From contig CAZOZX010000032.1 of the NCBI GenBank assembly GCA_964584415.1, positions 1-20,988 of the forward strand: a stretch of DNA of 20,988 bases, in the 5' to 3' direction. The translations under genes were made by a program, and so were the position numbers. Every line of letters starts with the position of its first letter. Position 1 is the first letter of the stretch. Below the pieces are notes generated by a model. The model searched no databases. It saw nothing but the letters and a program-made list of their open reading frames with translations, and had not been told where the DNA came from. Positions 1 to 9,628 of the stretch are shown one piece after another. The stretch comes from PHAA01 sp964584415. Its GTDB lineage: Bacteria; Bacillota; Syntrophomonadia; Syntrophomonadales; Syntrophomonadaceae.

Positions 1-1395
1 ACCTTTGTCATCTACTTTTGAAGGATCTTCAGGTGGCTTGGTTTCCAACGCCGGTCCCATCAACAGCAGTCGGTTCAAGGGACGATAAGTATCGGTTGCC
101 AGCTGTTCGGTTTTAATCACGGCGCCATCTTTTCCGTAGAATGTCCGGAAAGACCTGACTACATATCCGAGTTGTCCGCCGATACTCACTACCTGCGTAC
201 CTGGTGGCAATGTATTATCTGGCTGGGTAACCGTATTAAAGTCAAGGGTTTTATCAACAATACTGGAAACTTCAATCTTTTGTTTGTACTGCAGGTTACC
301 GTAGATGTTGACCAATAACATGCCGCCCGAAGTTATAGCCCTTATGTATAGCGGATTGGCAGTATTATTTCTAAATCTGTAATCCTGCAGGTCCCAGGCA
401 ACCGTAGCGTCGCGTCCCACCCCGACATATGCAACCGCCAAATTATGATTGTGCCTCTCCACTATCTCCAACCCGGCCAGCAGGCAGGCATTGTACAATG
501 TGGATGATACCTGGCAAATCCCCCCACCTAATCCCGGTTCAAATTTATTGCCCACAATCACCTTGGCATCCAAATAACCTTTCTCCAGAGTTCGTTGGCC
601 AACCGTATCATTAAAGGAAAACACCGCATTAGGAGCAAGTATTTTTTTATTTATACTGGCTGCCGCCATCTGCAAGTTATGAGTGCGATTAATCTCCCCG
701 GTGTTAAAGTATGTGTAGTAGCTGGCTAATTCGCCCATATCCTTGAGCATATCGGCAGTTACCGAGGGTTGCACCGTCTCAACCATTATAGGTATCCTGA
801 GAGAGGCCGTTTCCTCAATAGCAGCCGGGAGGCTGGCATATATTCGTTCAATATTGATCTTAAAGCCGTTCTCACCCGGAATAACTACCAATCCATTGTG
901 ACTGTCAACCTCCAGGGTTGCATCCTGAGCCGCTTTACCCCATCTGGTTTCCCACTCCCTTAGGAGGGCAGCTCTTTTGTCAGGGTTATAATTCACATAC
1001 ACCGGGTAAGTTATTCTGGTTTTTCCCGTCAGGTTGGCAACCTTTGCTGTCCAACTTCTGGATTTCTCCTGCTGCCACACACCACTAACCATATCGTGAG
1101 GATTGGTGACCTGACTGAGTTCACCCAGGGTGCTCTCATATGTATAGTCATCTTTGAAGAAACTCACTTTGGTATCACTAAACTCGGTCAATGCGATAGT
1201 CAATGCTTCTGCAGCCTGATCCTGATCTAAACCTGCAACTGCTATTCCGGCAATCTCCACTCCAGGAGCAAATGTTTGACTATGCTCGAACTTATAGTAG
1301 AACCCAAAGGCTATAATAATCAGCAGCCCTAAACCTGCGGCTAACACATAAATCCAATTTGGTTTAACCTGATTTTGGCTTTGTTCCTGTTCCAA
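1..1395 (-). CDS. VanW/YoaR-family membrane-anchored protein, C-terminus beyond the window
   Basis: The reading frame is open for 465 codons and runs off the left edge, so the C-terminus is missing. I chose a TTG start at 1395 because a GGGGG ribosome site lies 7 bases upstream; an in-frame ATG at 1416 has no good site. Residues 14-34 form one hydrophobic membrane segment after a short Gln-rich cytoplasmic tail. About 45-200 would be the YoaR-type putative peptidoglycan-binding region. About 220-355 matches the VanW domain, including YFNTGEIN, the GLGGGICQVSSTLYN signature and RHNHN. A G5-like beta region follows (about 365-440), then a Pro/Lys/Asp-rich tail. VanW proteins are linked to glycopeptide-resistance clusters and cell walls, but their biochemical role is unknown. 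Family assignment is firm; function is inferred as envelope-associated. Confidence 0.85.
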   Translation of the reverse strand, partial: MEQEQSQNQVKPNWIYVLAAGLGLLIIIAFGFYYKFEHSQTFAPGVEIAGIAVAGLDQDQAAEALTIALTEFSDTKVSFFKDDYTYESTLGELSQVTNPHDMVSGVWQQEKSRSWTAKVANLTGKTRITYPVYVNYNPDKRAALLREWETRWGKAAQDATLEVDSHNGLVVIPGENGFKINIERIYASLPAAIEETASLRIPIMVETVQPSVTADMLKDMGELASYYTYFNTGEINRTHNLQMAAASINKKILAPNAVFSFNDTVGQRTLEKGYLDAKVIVGNKFEPGLGGGICQVSSTLYNACLLAGLEIVERHNHNLAVAYVGVGRDATVAWDLQDYRFRNNTANPLYIRAITSGGMLLVNIYGNLQYKQKIEVSSIVDKTLDFNTVTQPDNTLPPGTQVVSIGGQLGYVVRSFRTFYGKDGAVIKTEQLATDTYRPLNRLLLMGPALETKPPEDPSKVDDKG

Positions 1396-1434
1396 TCCCC
1401 ATCCCCCAAAACACATCAGAAATCCAGTCTTCTA

Positions 1435-1470
1435 ATTATATTATAGTTAGTCGGTTATATGAAGCGTCAT
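1435..1470 (-). promoter_or_regulatory. Possible promoter of the VanW-family gene
   Basis: On the minus strand two overlapping TATAAT boxes lie at 1440-1445 and 1435-1440. The best -35 candidate is ATGACG at 1465-1470, with a long 19-base spacer. The position fits the gene but the -35 is weak. Confidence 0.3.
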
Positions 1471-1654
1471 AATATACTGGATTGGTTATCTGTACTTAAT
1501 CAATCCACCCCACCTAGTATGATAAAAGCCCATTCAATCCGCGCATCCAATACGCCTCAATCCTGGGCTCACAGCCGAAGTTTTTTGTTGTCACCAGGCT
1601 ATTGTGGATGGTCGGCCTGGCAATTTGCGGATAATAAGGCAATCATGCCAGTGA

Positions 1655-1963
1655 CTAGATATCTTCCTCGCTATCAGCTAGTTCCTGCCAGGCATCAGCT
1701 ACTTTTTCCCATTCCTCATCATCCTCTATGTCGCCCAGGTATTCATTCCCCTCTTCATCATAAACCACTTTTAGTATTACAACTTCAACCTCTTCATCGT
1801 CATCCTCGCTGCTTTCATCTTCGCTATAGGGAATCAATACACGATAGCTTTGGTCTTCAACCTCTAATTCAGCCAGAAGCTCAAACTCATGCTCCTCGCC
1901 ATCCTCGTCAACCAGAACTAATATCGGAAATTCCTCATCCTCAAAGATTTCTTCGTTATCCAT
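1655..1963 (-). CDS. DUF1292 family acidic protein (YrzB-like)
   Basis: This 102-residue protein is very rich in Asp and Glu, with few basic residues and no Cys. It opens with an acidic stretch, then has the DUF1292 beta pattern FPILVLVDEDGEEHEFELL, a VLIPYSED segment and the VVILKVVYDEEGNEYLGDIEDDEE block, ending in an acidic helix. The start is ATG at 1963 with GGAGG 8 bases upstream. It lies 65 bases after ruvX on the same strand, the ruvX-yrzB order seen in Bacillus, so the two are probably cotranscribed. The family is common in Firmicutes and has no established function. A 168-codon frame on the plus strand over the same region is a shadow. Confidence 0.88.
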   Translation of the reverse strand: MDNEEIFEDEEFPILVLVDEDGEEHEFELLAELEVEDQSYRVLIPYSEDESSEDDDEEVEVVILKVVYDEEGNEYLGDIEDDEEWEKVADAWQELADSEEDI

Positions 1964-2028
1964 AAATTAACTAACCTCCTAACTAAAAACTAACGTCATT
2001 CTAATATTACCCTTAGTCCTTTGTCAAA

Positions 2029-2445
2029 CTACTTATGAGACTGTCGGTCCAGGTACCCCTGCAAAATGTTGACGGCGGCTAATTTATCTATAACCTTTTT
2101 CCTTTTCCGGCGAGTGACATTAGCATCAACCAACATCCTCTGGGCTGCCACAGTTGTCAAGCGCTCATCCCAGTATTCTATAGGCAATCCCAAATTATCC
2201 TCTAACAGATGACCAAATTCCAGGATCTCCTGCCCCTTAGGCCCGACTGTACCGTTCATATTAAGGGGAAATCCGACCACTATTTGGCTTACACCATATT
2301 CCGAACATAAATCCGCTAACAATTTGAGGTCCTTATCTAGTCTGGTCCGGTTCAAAACTGAATGTCCCTGTGCAGTCCAGCCCATTTCGTCGCTTATGGC
2401 TATTCCTATTCTTTTCTCGCCCACGTCTAAACCCATTATTCTCAT
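2029..2445 (-). CDS. ruvX: RuvX/YqgF-family RNase H-fold nuclease (putative pre-16S rRNA nuclease)
   Basis: The product is about 138 residues, the normal length for YqgF/RuvX. It has the N-terminal RNase H-fold motif GLDVGEKRIGIAISD with the first catalytic Asp, the central VVGFPLNMNGTVGP strand-loop and the DERLTT motif carrying the next acidic residue. It ends with the KKVIDKLAAVNILQGYLD helix. In E. coli YqgF matures the 5' end of 16S rRNA; a Holliday-junction role has also been proposed. I prefer ATG 2445, about 10 bases after AGGG, over an in-frame TTG at 2454 that almost touches that site. The alaS-ireB-ruvX-DUF1292 order matches Bacillus alaS-yrzL-yrrK-yrzB. A terminator at 2513-2551 suggests partly separate transcription from ireB. 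Confidence 0.93.
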   Translation of the reverse strand: MRIMGLDVGEKRIGIAISDEMGWTAQGHSVLNRTRLDKDLKLLADLCSEYGVSQIVVGFPLNMNGTVGPKGQEILEFGHLLEDNLGLPIEYWDERLTTVAAQRMLVDANVTRRKRKKVIDKLAAVNILQGYLDRQSHK

Positions 2446-2512
2446 ATTAACCAATCCCTATACAAAATATCCCAAGTCCAGCCCTATTCGTTGGACCTTA
2501 ACATTAACGGAT

Positions 2513-2551
2513 GAAAAATTATAAAAGCCCCCGCGCCAGTGCACGAGGGCT
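2513..2551 (-). terminator. Rho-independent terminator after ireB
   Basis: The hairpin spans 2526-2551: an 11-bp stem (AGCCCTCGTGC paired with GCGCGGGGGCT, two G-T wobbles) closing a 4-base ACTG loop. On the minus strand a T-rich tract (TTTTATAATTTTT) follows directly. It lies 12 bases past the ireB stop, so it should end or reduce the alaS-ireB transcript before ruvX. Confidence 0.85.
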
Positions 2552-2562
2552 CACCTTACACC

Positions 2563-2817
2563 CTATTCAAGATACTTCTTTAAAAGCACCTCCATTATTT
2601 CATCGCGATCTATCTTGCAAATCAAATTTCGGGCCTGTTTGTGACTGGTTATATAGGCTGGTTCCCCGGATATCATATATCCTACCAATTGGTTCAAAGG
2701 ATTATAACCCTTCTCTTCCAGAGCCGCATACACAGTCTTGAGAATACTGTAAACCTGATCGGGATCTTCCTTTTCCCACTTAAAGCTAACTGTCTGGCCC
2801 CCCTGGTCTTGAGACAT
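2563..2817 (-). CDS. ireB: IreB family regulatory phosphoprotein (DUF965)
   Basis: This 84-residue protein matches the IreB/YrzL family along its length: the FKWEKEDPDQVYSILKTVY helix, EEKGYNPLNQLVGYMISGEPAYITSH, the NLICKIDRDEIMEVLLKKYL end. In Enterococcus faecalis IreB is a substrate of the Ser/Thr kinase IreK and affects cephalosporin tolerance, with phosphorylated Thr residues near the N-terminus. Here the nearby hydroxyl residues are S2, T9 and S11. ATG 2817 is chosen because AGGGGAGG precedes it by 7 bases; an upstream GTG at 2826 lies inside that ribosome site. The gene follows alaS by 59 bases, as in Bacillus, and has its own terminator. No kinase gene is visible in this window. Confidence 0.92.
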   Translation of the reverse strand: MSQDQGGQTVSFKWEKEDPDQVYSILKTVYAALEEKGYNPLNQLVGYMISGEPAYITSHKQARNLICKIDRDEIMEVLLKKYLE

Positions 2818-2876
2818 ACGGCCCACCTCCCCTTTTAGTATGAATATATTCTACGCTGCCGCGTTATATCCTGCCT

Positions 2877-5516
<2,640 letters not shown>

Positions 5517-5556
5517 AAACAGTCCTCCTCTAATCCACAAAATACTTTATTAGACT

Positions 5557-5585
5557 ATTTTCTTTTATAAACGAGCCCATGTCAA
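5557..5585 (-). promoter_or_regulatory. Likely alaS promoter
   Basis: On the minus strand a perfect -35 TTGACA (5580-5585) is followed after 17 bases by GAAAAT (5557-5562), a 4-of-6 match to TATAAT. It lies in the 61-base gap between the permease stop and the alaS ribosome site, so alaS can be transcribed apart from the upstream genes. Confidence 0.6.
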
Positions 5586-5601
5586 TAAAACCGCAGCCAA
5601 A

Positions 5602-6630
5602 TTAGTCTCCGACAAATTTCAGATATAAATAGGAACCGATTATTTTAAGTGTTGCGGCCAGCGGCACCGCTATTACCATGCCCCATATACCCATCAACTT
5701 GCCGCCTGCCAACAATGCAAAGACCATTAGCAAAGGGTGTATCCCCACCCGTTCCCCAATCAAGCGAGGGGTGATGATATTGCCCTCCAGCTGCTGGATT
5801 ACTATTAACGCGGTTACCATGTAGAGGCCTTCAGTCAAGGAATGTGACAAAGCGAGTCCTACCGCTGGTATCCCGCCAAGAAACGGTCCGAAATAAGGTA
5901 TCATTTCACCGATTCCGCCAATAACCCCTATTAACAAGGGATAGGGTATACCGATCAAGGCCGCTGACACTCCGATTAATAGACCGACTATACAGGCAAT
6001 TATGAGGTAGCCTTTAAAGAACTCCATTATAACCGTGTCAATCTTTTCGATCAAAGCCCCCATCTCCCTACGGGTAACCGGAGGCCAAAAGCTGCCCATA
6101 TTGTGCTTGATCAGCTCCCAGTCTTTCACAATATAGAAGGCCATAATCGGAGCAAAAACCACCAATATGGCTTTATTCAAGAGGTTATAAAGTGAGGATA
6201 CGATATTGTCCAGGGTTGTGTAGATGGCATTTTCCAATTTATCGGTATATTGAGCAATGATCTCACCGGTTCTGCCCGGGACCTGCATGCCATTGAGACG
6301 GTCAGTAAACTCCTGCAACCGGATTTCATACTGAGGAAGCAACGATGCCAAATGACTAAGCTCTCCCATTAAGGTCGGTATGGTAAACCACATTATCAGG
6401 GCTATCGCCACAATTACAAATAAATAGATGGACAGAATCGCCCAAAAGCGTTTGAGCCCCTTAGTCTCCAGCCATATCACCGGTCGGTAAAGAAAATAAG
6501 CGAAAATCCCACCGGCTAGAAAGCTAAAGACAACATCCCGGACCAGATAGAAAAAATAGAAGGTGGCTCCCACCACCCCCAATAAAATTATGGTTCGTAT
6601 TATCTTGCTGCTCCAACCCACTACGCTCAT
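5602..6630 (-). CDS. AI-2E family transporter (YrrI/PerM-type permease)
   Basis: The protein has the AI-2E/PerM topology: an N-terminal membrane hairpin, a third hydrophobic segment, a long polar region of about 70-80 residues (LPQYEIRLQEF to NAIYTT), then a cluster of C-terminal membrane helices. Family hallmarks include FAPIMAFYIVKDW, the Gly-rich GVIGGIGEMIPYFGPFLGGIPA and EGNIITPRLIGERVGIHPL. Members export varied small solutes or ions; the substrate cannot be read here. The start is uncertain. ATG 6630 gives 342 residues and no overlap with the zinc-ribbon gene; ATG 6693 and ATG 6729 overlap it, and the latter has GGAAGG 10 bases upstream. A related permease gene, yrrI, also precedes alaS in Bacillus. 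Confidence 0.88.
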   Translation of the reverse strand: MSVVGWSSKIIRTIILLGVVGATFYFFYLVRDVVFSFLAGGIFAYFLYRPVIWLETKGLKRFWAILSIYLFVIVAIALIMWFTIPTLMGELSHLASLLPQYEIRLQEFTDRLNGMQVPGRTGEIIAQYTDKLENAIYTTLDNIVSSLYNLLNKAILVVFAPIMAFYIVKDWELIKHNMGSFWPPVTRREMGALIEKIDTVIMEFFKGYLIIACIVGLLIGVSAALIGIPYPLLIGVIGGIGEMIPYFGPFLGGIPAVGLALSHSLTEGLYMVTALIVIQQLEGNIITPRLIGERVGIHPLLMVFALLAGGKLMGIWGMVIAVPLAATLKIIGSYLYLKFVGD

Positions 6631-6670
6631 CCCGCTTTCAAGTCCCAACCAGGTTTGAGGATTTGTTACT

Positions 6671-6847
6671 TTAAACCATACCGGGGAACTCATCGATTGA
6701 GGTAAGAACACCGTCTTCGCCGACTTCATAAAGGTTTAGCCTTCCCCGGGCAAAATTAAACTCCAGAAAACAGTTCCAGCAATAATACTGATCGCTGCCC
6801 ACTTTTCCAACTTGCAGCCCACGACAAACGGGGCACTTTAATGTCAT
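6671..6847 (-). CDS. Small zinc-ribbon protein
   Basis: This 58-residue protein has two Cys pairs, CPVC near residue 5 and CWNC about 20 residues later, the spacing of a one-metal zinc ribbon, followed by a short beta-rich tail with an acidic patch (YEVGEDG). It probably binds zinc, with a nucleic-acid or protein partner; I recognise no named family. The start is either ATG 6847 or TTG 6853; GGAAG repeats at the end of the upstream gene serve as ribosome site for both. The first codon lies within a few bases of the PRC-barrel stop and the end overlaps possible starts of the permease gene, so the three genes look translationally coupled. Confidence 0.75.
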   Translation of the reverse strand: MTLKCPVCRGLQVGKVGSDQYYCWNCFLEFNFARGRLNLYEVGEDGVLTSIDEFPGMV

Positions 6848-6849
6848 CT

Positions 6850-7311
6850 TCAATCGCTTCCTTCCTTGGATAAAATAGCGTTCTCCCGGCTGACCCAGTT
6901 TATTGCCTGTAGAGGTAGTTCTCGGCGGCCTTCCAGCATATCTTTAAAGACCCCGGCTGATACCTCGACTCCCTGGATATTTTTATCATCGATATTTATG
7001 ATGAAATCGCTGAGCATACCAATTTCTTTTCCGTCAGAATCAAATACGGTATCACCGCATTTTCGGTCATATATGGATGATTCTTCCCCATGTGCATAAG
7101 ATTTAATACAGCCAGTATCAAAAATCATGATTGCAGCGGGACCCAGGCAGAGATCCTCTCCATTTATAATCCCAGCTTGCCCATGGTTGGTTTCGATCAC
7201 CAGGTAGGCCAGCCTGAAATCGTCCCCGACAACCCCTTTGCGCACCTTACCTATAACTTCTGCCGTGTTCTTAAGCATAACGGGCAGATTCTCCAAACTT
7301 CGCATTTTCAA
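6850..7311 (-). CDS. PRC-barrel domain protein
   Basis: This 153-residue protein appears to hold two PRC-barrel units. The first covers about residues 3-65 (RSLENLPVMLKNTAEVIGKV to INGEDLCLGPAAIMI). The second covers about 85-150 (GDTVFDSDGKEIGMLSDFII, VEVSAGVFKDMLEGRRELPL, WVSRENAIL), with the typical G-x-x-(V/I)-F-D-x-x-G-x-x-I-G turn. PRC barrels occur in photosynthetic reaction-centre H subunits, RimM and short sporulation-lineage proteins, usually as protein-interaction modules; the partner here is unknown. TTG 7311 has GGTGAG 5 bases upstream; ATG 7305 is the alternative. It is the first gene of the PRC-zinc ribbon-permease set, with TATAAT on the minus strand at 7330-7335. Confidence 0.82.
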   Translation of the reverse strand: MKMRSLENLPVMLKNTAEVIGKVRKGVVGDDFRLAYLVIETNHGQAGIINGEDLCLGPAAIMIFDTGCIKSYAHGEESSIYDRKCGDTVFDSDGKEIGMLSDFIINIDDKNIQGVEVSAGVFKDMLEGRRELPLQAINWVSRENAILSKEGSD

Positions 7312-7329
7312 TAAATCTCACCCCAACAG

Positions 7330-7335
7330 ATTATA
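7330..7335 (-). promoter_or_regulatory. -10 box for the PRC-barrel gene
   Basis: A perfect TATAAT on the minus strand lies 18 bases before the TTG start. No convincing -35 box is visible 16-18 bases upstream, so the promoter is weak or activator-dependent, or initiation uses another sigma factor. Confidence 0.4.
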
Positions 7336-7375
7336 AATTTAGCAAGCTTTCAGGCTAGTTTTTCCTTTTCCAGCG

Positions 7376-7406
7376 AAAAGATGTGCTCTCTGGCAGCACA
7401 TCTTTT
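7376..7406. promoter_or_regulatory. 31-bp perfect palindrome overlapping the rarA -35 region
   Basis: A 12-bp perfect inverted repeat (AAAAGATGTGCT and its complement) flanks a 7-base spacer CTCTGGC. It looks like a terminator, but it lies between divergent genes, upstream of both. The predicted -35 of rarA falls in its spacer. It may be an operator, or a terminator of an unseen short transcript. Confidence 0.6.
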
Positions 7407-7419
7407 CTTGATCTATAAT
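7390..7419 (+). promoter_or_regulatory. Likely rarA promoter
   Basis: TATAAT at 7414-7419 is preceded after 18 bases by CTGGCA (7390-7395, 4 of 6 to TTGACA). The transcript would begin near 7426, leaving about 40 bases before the rarA ATG. Confidence 0.5.
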
Positions 7420-7465
7420 GAAAGCATACATTTCTATTAGTTTTCTACAGGAGGTAGCCCCGCGG

Positions 7466-8791
7466 ATGGACTTGTTTTCGGCCGGAAGCGAACGTCGTAA
7501 GGAAAAGAATGCACCTTTAGCCTGGAGAATGCGCCCCCAGATTCTGGATCAGGTTGTGGGTCAGAACCATATTGTCGGTAAAGGAGCCCCATTGCGTAAT
7601 GCAATTGAGAAAGACCAACTCCATTCATTTATACTCTATGGTCCGCCCGGTGCAGGCAAAACCACTATAGCCAGGATCATTGCCAAAATGACCAAATCTC
7701 ACTTTGAATACATGCAAGCGGTTACTGCCGGTGTCGGCGATATTCGCAAAGTTGCCCGTGACGCTGCCGAACGGCTTAAATTTTATCAACAGCCAACAAT
7801 TTTGTTTGTGGACGAGATTCACCGTTTTAATAAAAGTCAGCAAGATGTTTTATTGCCATTCGCCGAGGATGGCACTTTAATCCTGGTAGGAGCTACAACC
7901 GAAAATCCCCTCTACGAATTAAATACCGCATTGCTTTCCCGAATGAAACTTTATATCCTGCAAGCTCTGGATTCCGAGGCTATCGCGGAGATTTTACAAG
8001 CAGCTTTACTGGACCATGATCGCGGCCTCGGCGGATTTGACATAACTATTGATTCTGATGCCCTGACGTTGATCATTCGTGCCGCCCAGGGTGATGCCCG
8101 GATGGCCCTGAACATATTGGACGCCATCAATAATTCTTTTGGCATCGAGGGCCAGCAGCTTATGGTTACAACTGAAGTGGTACAAAAAGTTACCGGCAAA
8201 CTGCTATTAAAATATGACCGCAGCGGAGATTATCACTATGACACTATATCAGCTTTTATAAAAAGCATCAGGGGCTCGGACCCCGATGCCGCCTTGTTTT
8301 GGATGGCGGTCATGCTGGAAGGCGGTGAAGATCCCAAGTACATAGCCCGGAGGTTAATAGTGCATGCGGCTGAGGATATTGGACTGGCTGATCCCAACGC
8401 TTTGCCCATAGCCATGGCTGCGGCGCATGCAATTGATTATGTGGGGCTTCCCGAAGGCCGTATTCCTCTGGCTGAGGCAGTGATATACTTGTGTACTGCC
8501 CCTAAAAGCAATAGCTCCAAGATAGCTATTGATCAGGCCATTCAAAAGGTTCGTTCCATTGATCGGATTAAAGTTCCGGACCATCTGGGTGATACCTCCC
8601 ATAGTCTCGCTGGACCTCTGCTGGGTAAAGGCAAAGGTTATAAATATCCGCATGATTTTGGTGGTTATATAGAGCAGGCCTATTTGCCTTCCAATTTGGG
8701 ACCGGTTAGTTTTTACCAACCCGGCTCGAATGGTTATGAGAAAGACATAAAGAATTTCCTCGATACTATTAAGGGTACAAAAAAGGAATGA
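7466..8791 (+). CDS. rarA: Replication-associated recombination AAA+ ATPase RarA (MgsA)
   Basis: The 441-residue protein has the clamp-loader-like AAA+ core of the RarA/MgsA/WRNIP1 family: an RP..LDQVVGQ-HIVG lead-in, Walker A GPPGAGKTT at 59-67, Walker B FVDEIHRFNKSQQD at 114-127, sensor 1 GATTENP at 142-148 and an LSRM arginine-finger region near 158. The C-terminal tetramerisation and MgsA helical part includes KSIRGSDPDAALFWMAVMLEGGEDPKYIARRL and the YKYPHDFGGYIEQAYLP motif. RarA acts at stalled replication forks with SSB and recombination proteins. ATG 7466 is chosen because AGGAGGT lies about 10 bases upstream; an ATG at 7418 would start within the -10 box. Single gene, convergent with trxA. 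Confidence 0.96.
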   Translation: MDLFSAGSERRKEKNAPLAWRMRPQILDQVVGQNHIVGKGAPLRNAIEKDQLHSFILYGPPGAGKTTIARIIAKMTKSHFEYMQAVTAGVGDIRKVARDAAERLKFYQQPTILFVDEIHRFNKSQQDVLLPFAEDGTLILVGATTENPLYELNTALLSRMKLYILQALDSEAIAEILQAALLDHDRGLGGFDITIDSDALTLIIRAAQGDARMALNILDAINNSFGIEGQQLMVTTEVVQKVTGKLLLKYDRSGDYHYDTISAFIKSIRGSDPDAALFWMAVMLEGGEDPKYIARRLIVHAAEDIGLADPNALPIAMAAAHAIDYVGLPEGRIPLAEAVIYLCTAPKSNSSKIAIDQAIQKVRSIDRIKVPDHLGDTSHSLAGPLLGKGKGYKYPHDFGGYIEQAYLPSNLGPVSFYQPGSNGYEKDIKNFLDTIKGTKKE

Positions 8792-8823
8792 CTATTCACT
8801 ATTATTTAAGTGAGTAGTCATTC
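8786..8823. terminator. Bidirectional terminator between rarA and trxA
   Basis: A 15-bp stem (one G-T pair) with an 8-base AT loop begins inside the rarA stop codon. On the minus strand it is followed by CC then six T's, an efficient end for trxA; on the plus strand it is followed by a weaker TTATTAAT tract for rarA. Confidence 0.85.
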
Positions 8824-8859
8824 TTATTAATCACTATTCAATTATAAGCAAATCAAGTA

Positions 8860-9186
8860 TTACCCGATTACTTCATCGATTGCTTTCTGCAGCTGGTTCT
8901 TATTCTGGGCACCGACAATACGCTTCACTTCTTTTCCACCTTTAAAGAAAAGCAAGGTAGGTATCCCGCGCACCCCGAATTGGGCTGCCAGAGCAGAGTT
9001 CTCATCTACGTTAAGTTTACCAACCTCAATTTTTCCAACATTTTCATCAGCGAGCACATCCACAATTGGCCCCACCATTTTACAGGGGCCGCACCACGGT
9101 GCCCAAAAATCTATAAGTACAGGCTTATCCGCCTTTAATACCTCGCCATCAAAGTTATCATTAGTAATGGTTTTTACATTCGACAT
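8860..9186 (-). CDS. trxA: Thioredoxin
   Basis: The 108-residue protein is a full-length thioredoxin with the WCGPC active site (C32, C35), the VLIDFWAPW strand before it, the buried Asp in VLIDF and the cis-Pro loop GIPTLLFFKGG. It reduces cytosolic disulfides, with electrons from thioredoxin reductase, which is not in this window. AAAGGAGG lies 7 bases before ATG 9186. The gene follows csoR by 21 bases with no promoter between, so it is the second gene of a CsoR-controlled operon. This makes it likely that this thioredoxin is induced by copper or thiol/sulfur stress and is not simply constitutive; other thioredoxins may exist elsewhere in the genome. Confidence 0.97.
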   Translation of the reverse strand: MSNVKTITNDNFDGEVLKADKPVLIDFWAPWCGPCKMVGPIVDVLADENVGKIEVGKLNVDENSALAAQFGVRGIPTLLFFKGGKEVKRIVGAQNKNQLQKAIDEVIG

Positions 9187-9207
9187 TTCTATTCCTCCTT
9201 TGTTTCC

Positions 9208-9474
9208 CTATTTGATAAATCTGCCCATGACCTTGATTATGTCTTCAAAGCTCTGCTCTTGCTCTCCCTGCTGAATGGACCTGGCGATACACTCCTGGGC
9301 GTGGCTTTCAAATACTATTACCCCCGCCTGGTGGACAGCAGACTTGATAGCTGCAATTTGGTTGAGGATTTCACCACAGTCCGCTTCGTCTGCGATCATC
9401 CGTTGTACACCCCTGACCTGCCCTTCAATGCGCTTAAGTCGGGCAATTACCTTTTTTCTGTTCTCGCCTTGCAT
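9208..9474 (-). CDS. csoR: CsoR-family metal-sensing transcriptional repressor
   Basis: This 88-residue all-helical protein belongs to the CsoR/RcnR/FrmR family (DUF156): RLKRIEGQVRGVQRMI at the N-terminal DNA-binding helix and CGEILNQIAAIKSAVHQAG in helix 2. The candidate ligands are C33, H58 and C62. Their spacing (25, then 4) equals the Cu(I) triad of Mycobacterium tuberculosis CsoR (C36/H61/C65) and Bacillus CsoR (C45/H70/C74). The presence of His argues against the persulfide sensor CstR, which has only the Cys pair. Apo-CsoR binds G/C-tract inverted repeats and releases on Cu(I). Such a site lies just upstream of this gene, implying autoregulation. The start is ATG 9474 with GAGGTGG 4 bases upstream. 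No copper ATPase or CopZ is nearby; the only target seen is trxA. Confidence 0.9.
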   Translation of the reverse strand: MQGENRKKVIARLKRIEGQVRGVQRMIADEADCGEILNQIAAIKSAVHQAGVIVFESHAQECIARSIQQGEQEQSFEDIIKVMGRFIK

Positions 9475-9489
9475 TTAGCCACCTCTTCG

Positions 9490-9506
9490 ATACCCCTGGC
9501 GGGTAT
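9490..9506. promoter_or_regulatory. Putative CsoR operator
   Basis: A perfect inverted repeat ATACCC-N5-GGGTAT lies about 4-20 bases after the predicted transcription start of the csoR-trxA promoter. It resembles the C-tract/G-tract operators known for CsoR proteins. Its position suits repression by blocking initiation or early elongation. Confidence 0.72.
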
Positions 9507-9516
9507 TCATAGTTAG

Positions 9517-9545
9517 ATTATAAAAAAGGTCATCTTGTTTGTCAA
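9517..9545 (-). promoter_or_regulatory. Consensus sigma-A promoter of csoR-trxA
   Basis: On the minus strand TTGACA (9540-9545), 17 bases, then TATAAT (9517-9522) match the consensus at all 12 positions. Such a strong unregulated promoter normally needs a repressor, consistent with the adjacent inverted repeat. Confidence 0.88.
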
Positions 9546-9582
9546 TTAATATTTCGTTCCTTGAGCCGGGCTATAATAAACA

Positions 9583-9608
9583 AGGAGCAGCTAAACTAAA
9601 CCGCTCCT
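9583..9608 (-). terminator. Probable terminator at the end of the murI-yfcE-small ORF set
   Basis: A 6-bp GC-containing stem AGGAGC/GCTCCT encloses a 14-base loop; on the minus strand TTGTTTATTATA follows. It would end transcripts from the phosphodiesterase and small membrane ORF before the csoR promoter region. The stem is short and the T-tract broken. Confidence 0.5.
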
Positions 9609-9628
9609 ATCTTAGGTCCTTTAATAAT

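Noticed and set aside
1396..1654. Possible small RNA or extra gene in the gap between the VanW and DUF1292 genes
   Set aside because: Only a 6-bp CCAGGC/GCCTGG hairpin (1594-1620) with no T-tract and no good small frame were found; nothing supports a gene.
1459..1965. Plus-strand open frame of 168 codons
   Set aside because: It is antisense to the DUF1292 gene. Its His/Pro/Leu-rich composition is the mirror of the acidic protein, and it has no ribosome site.
9208..9474. CstR-type persulfide sensor in place of CsoR
   Set aside because: H58 sits at the Cu(I)-ligand position between C33 and C62; CstR proteins keep only the two Cys. Not excluded experimentally.
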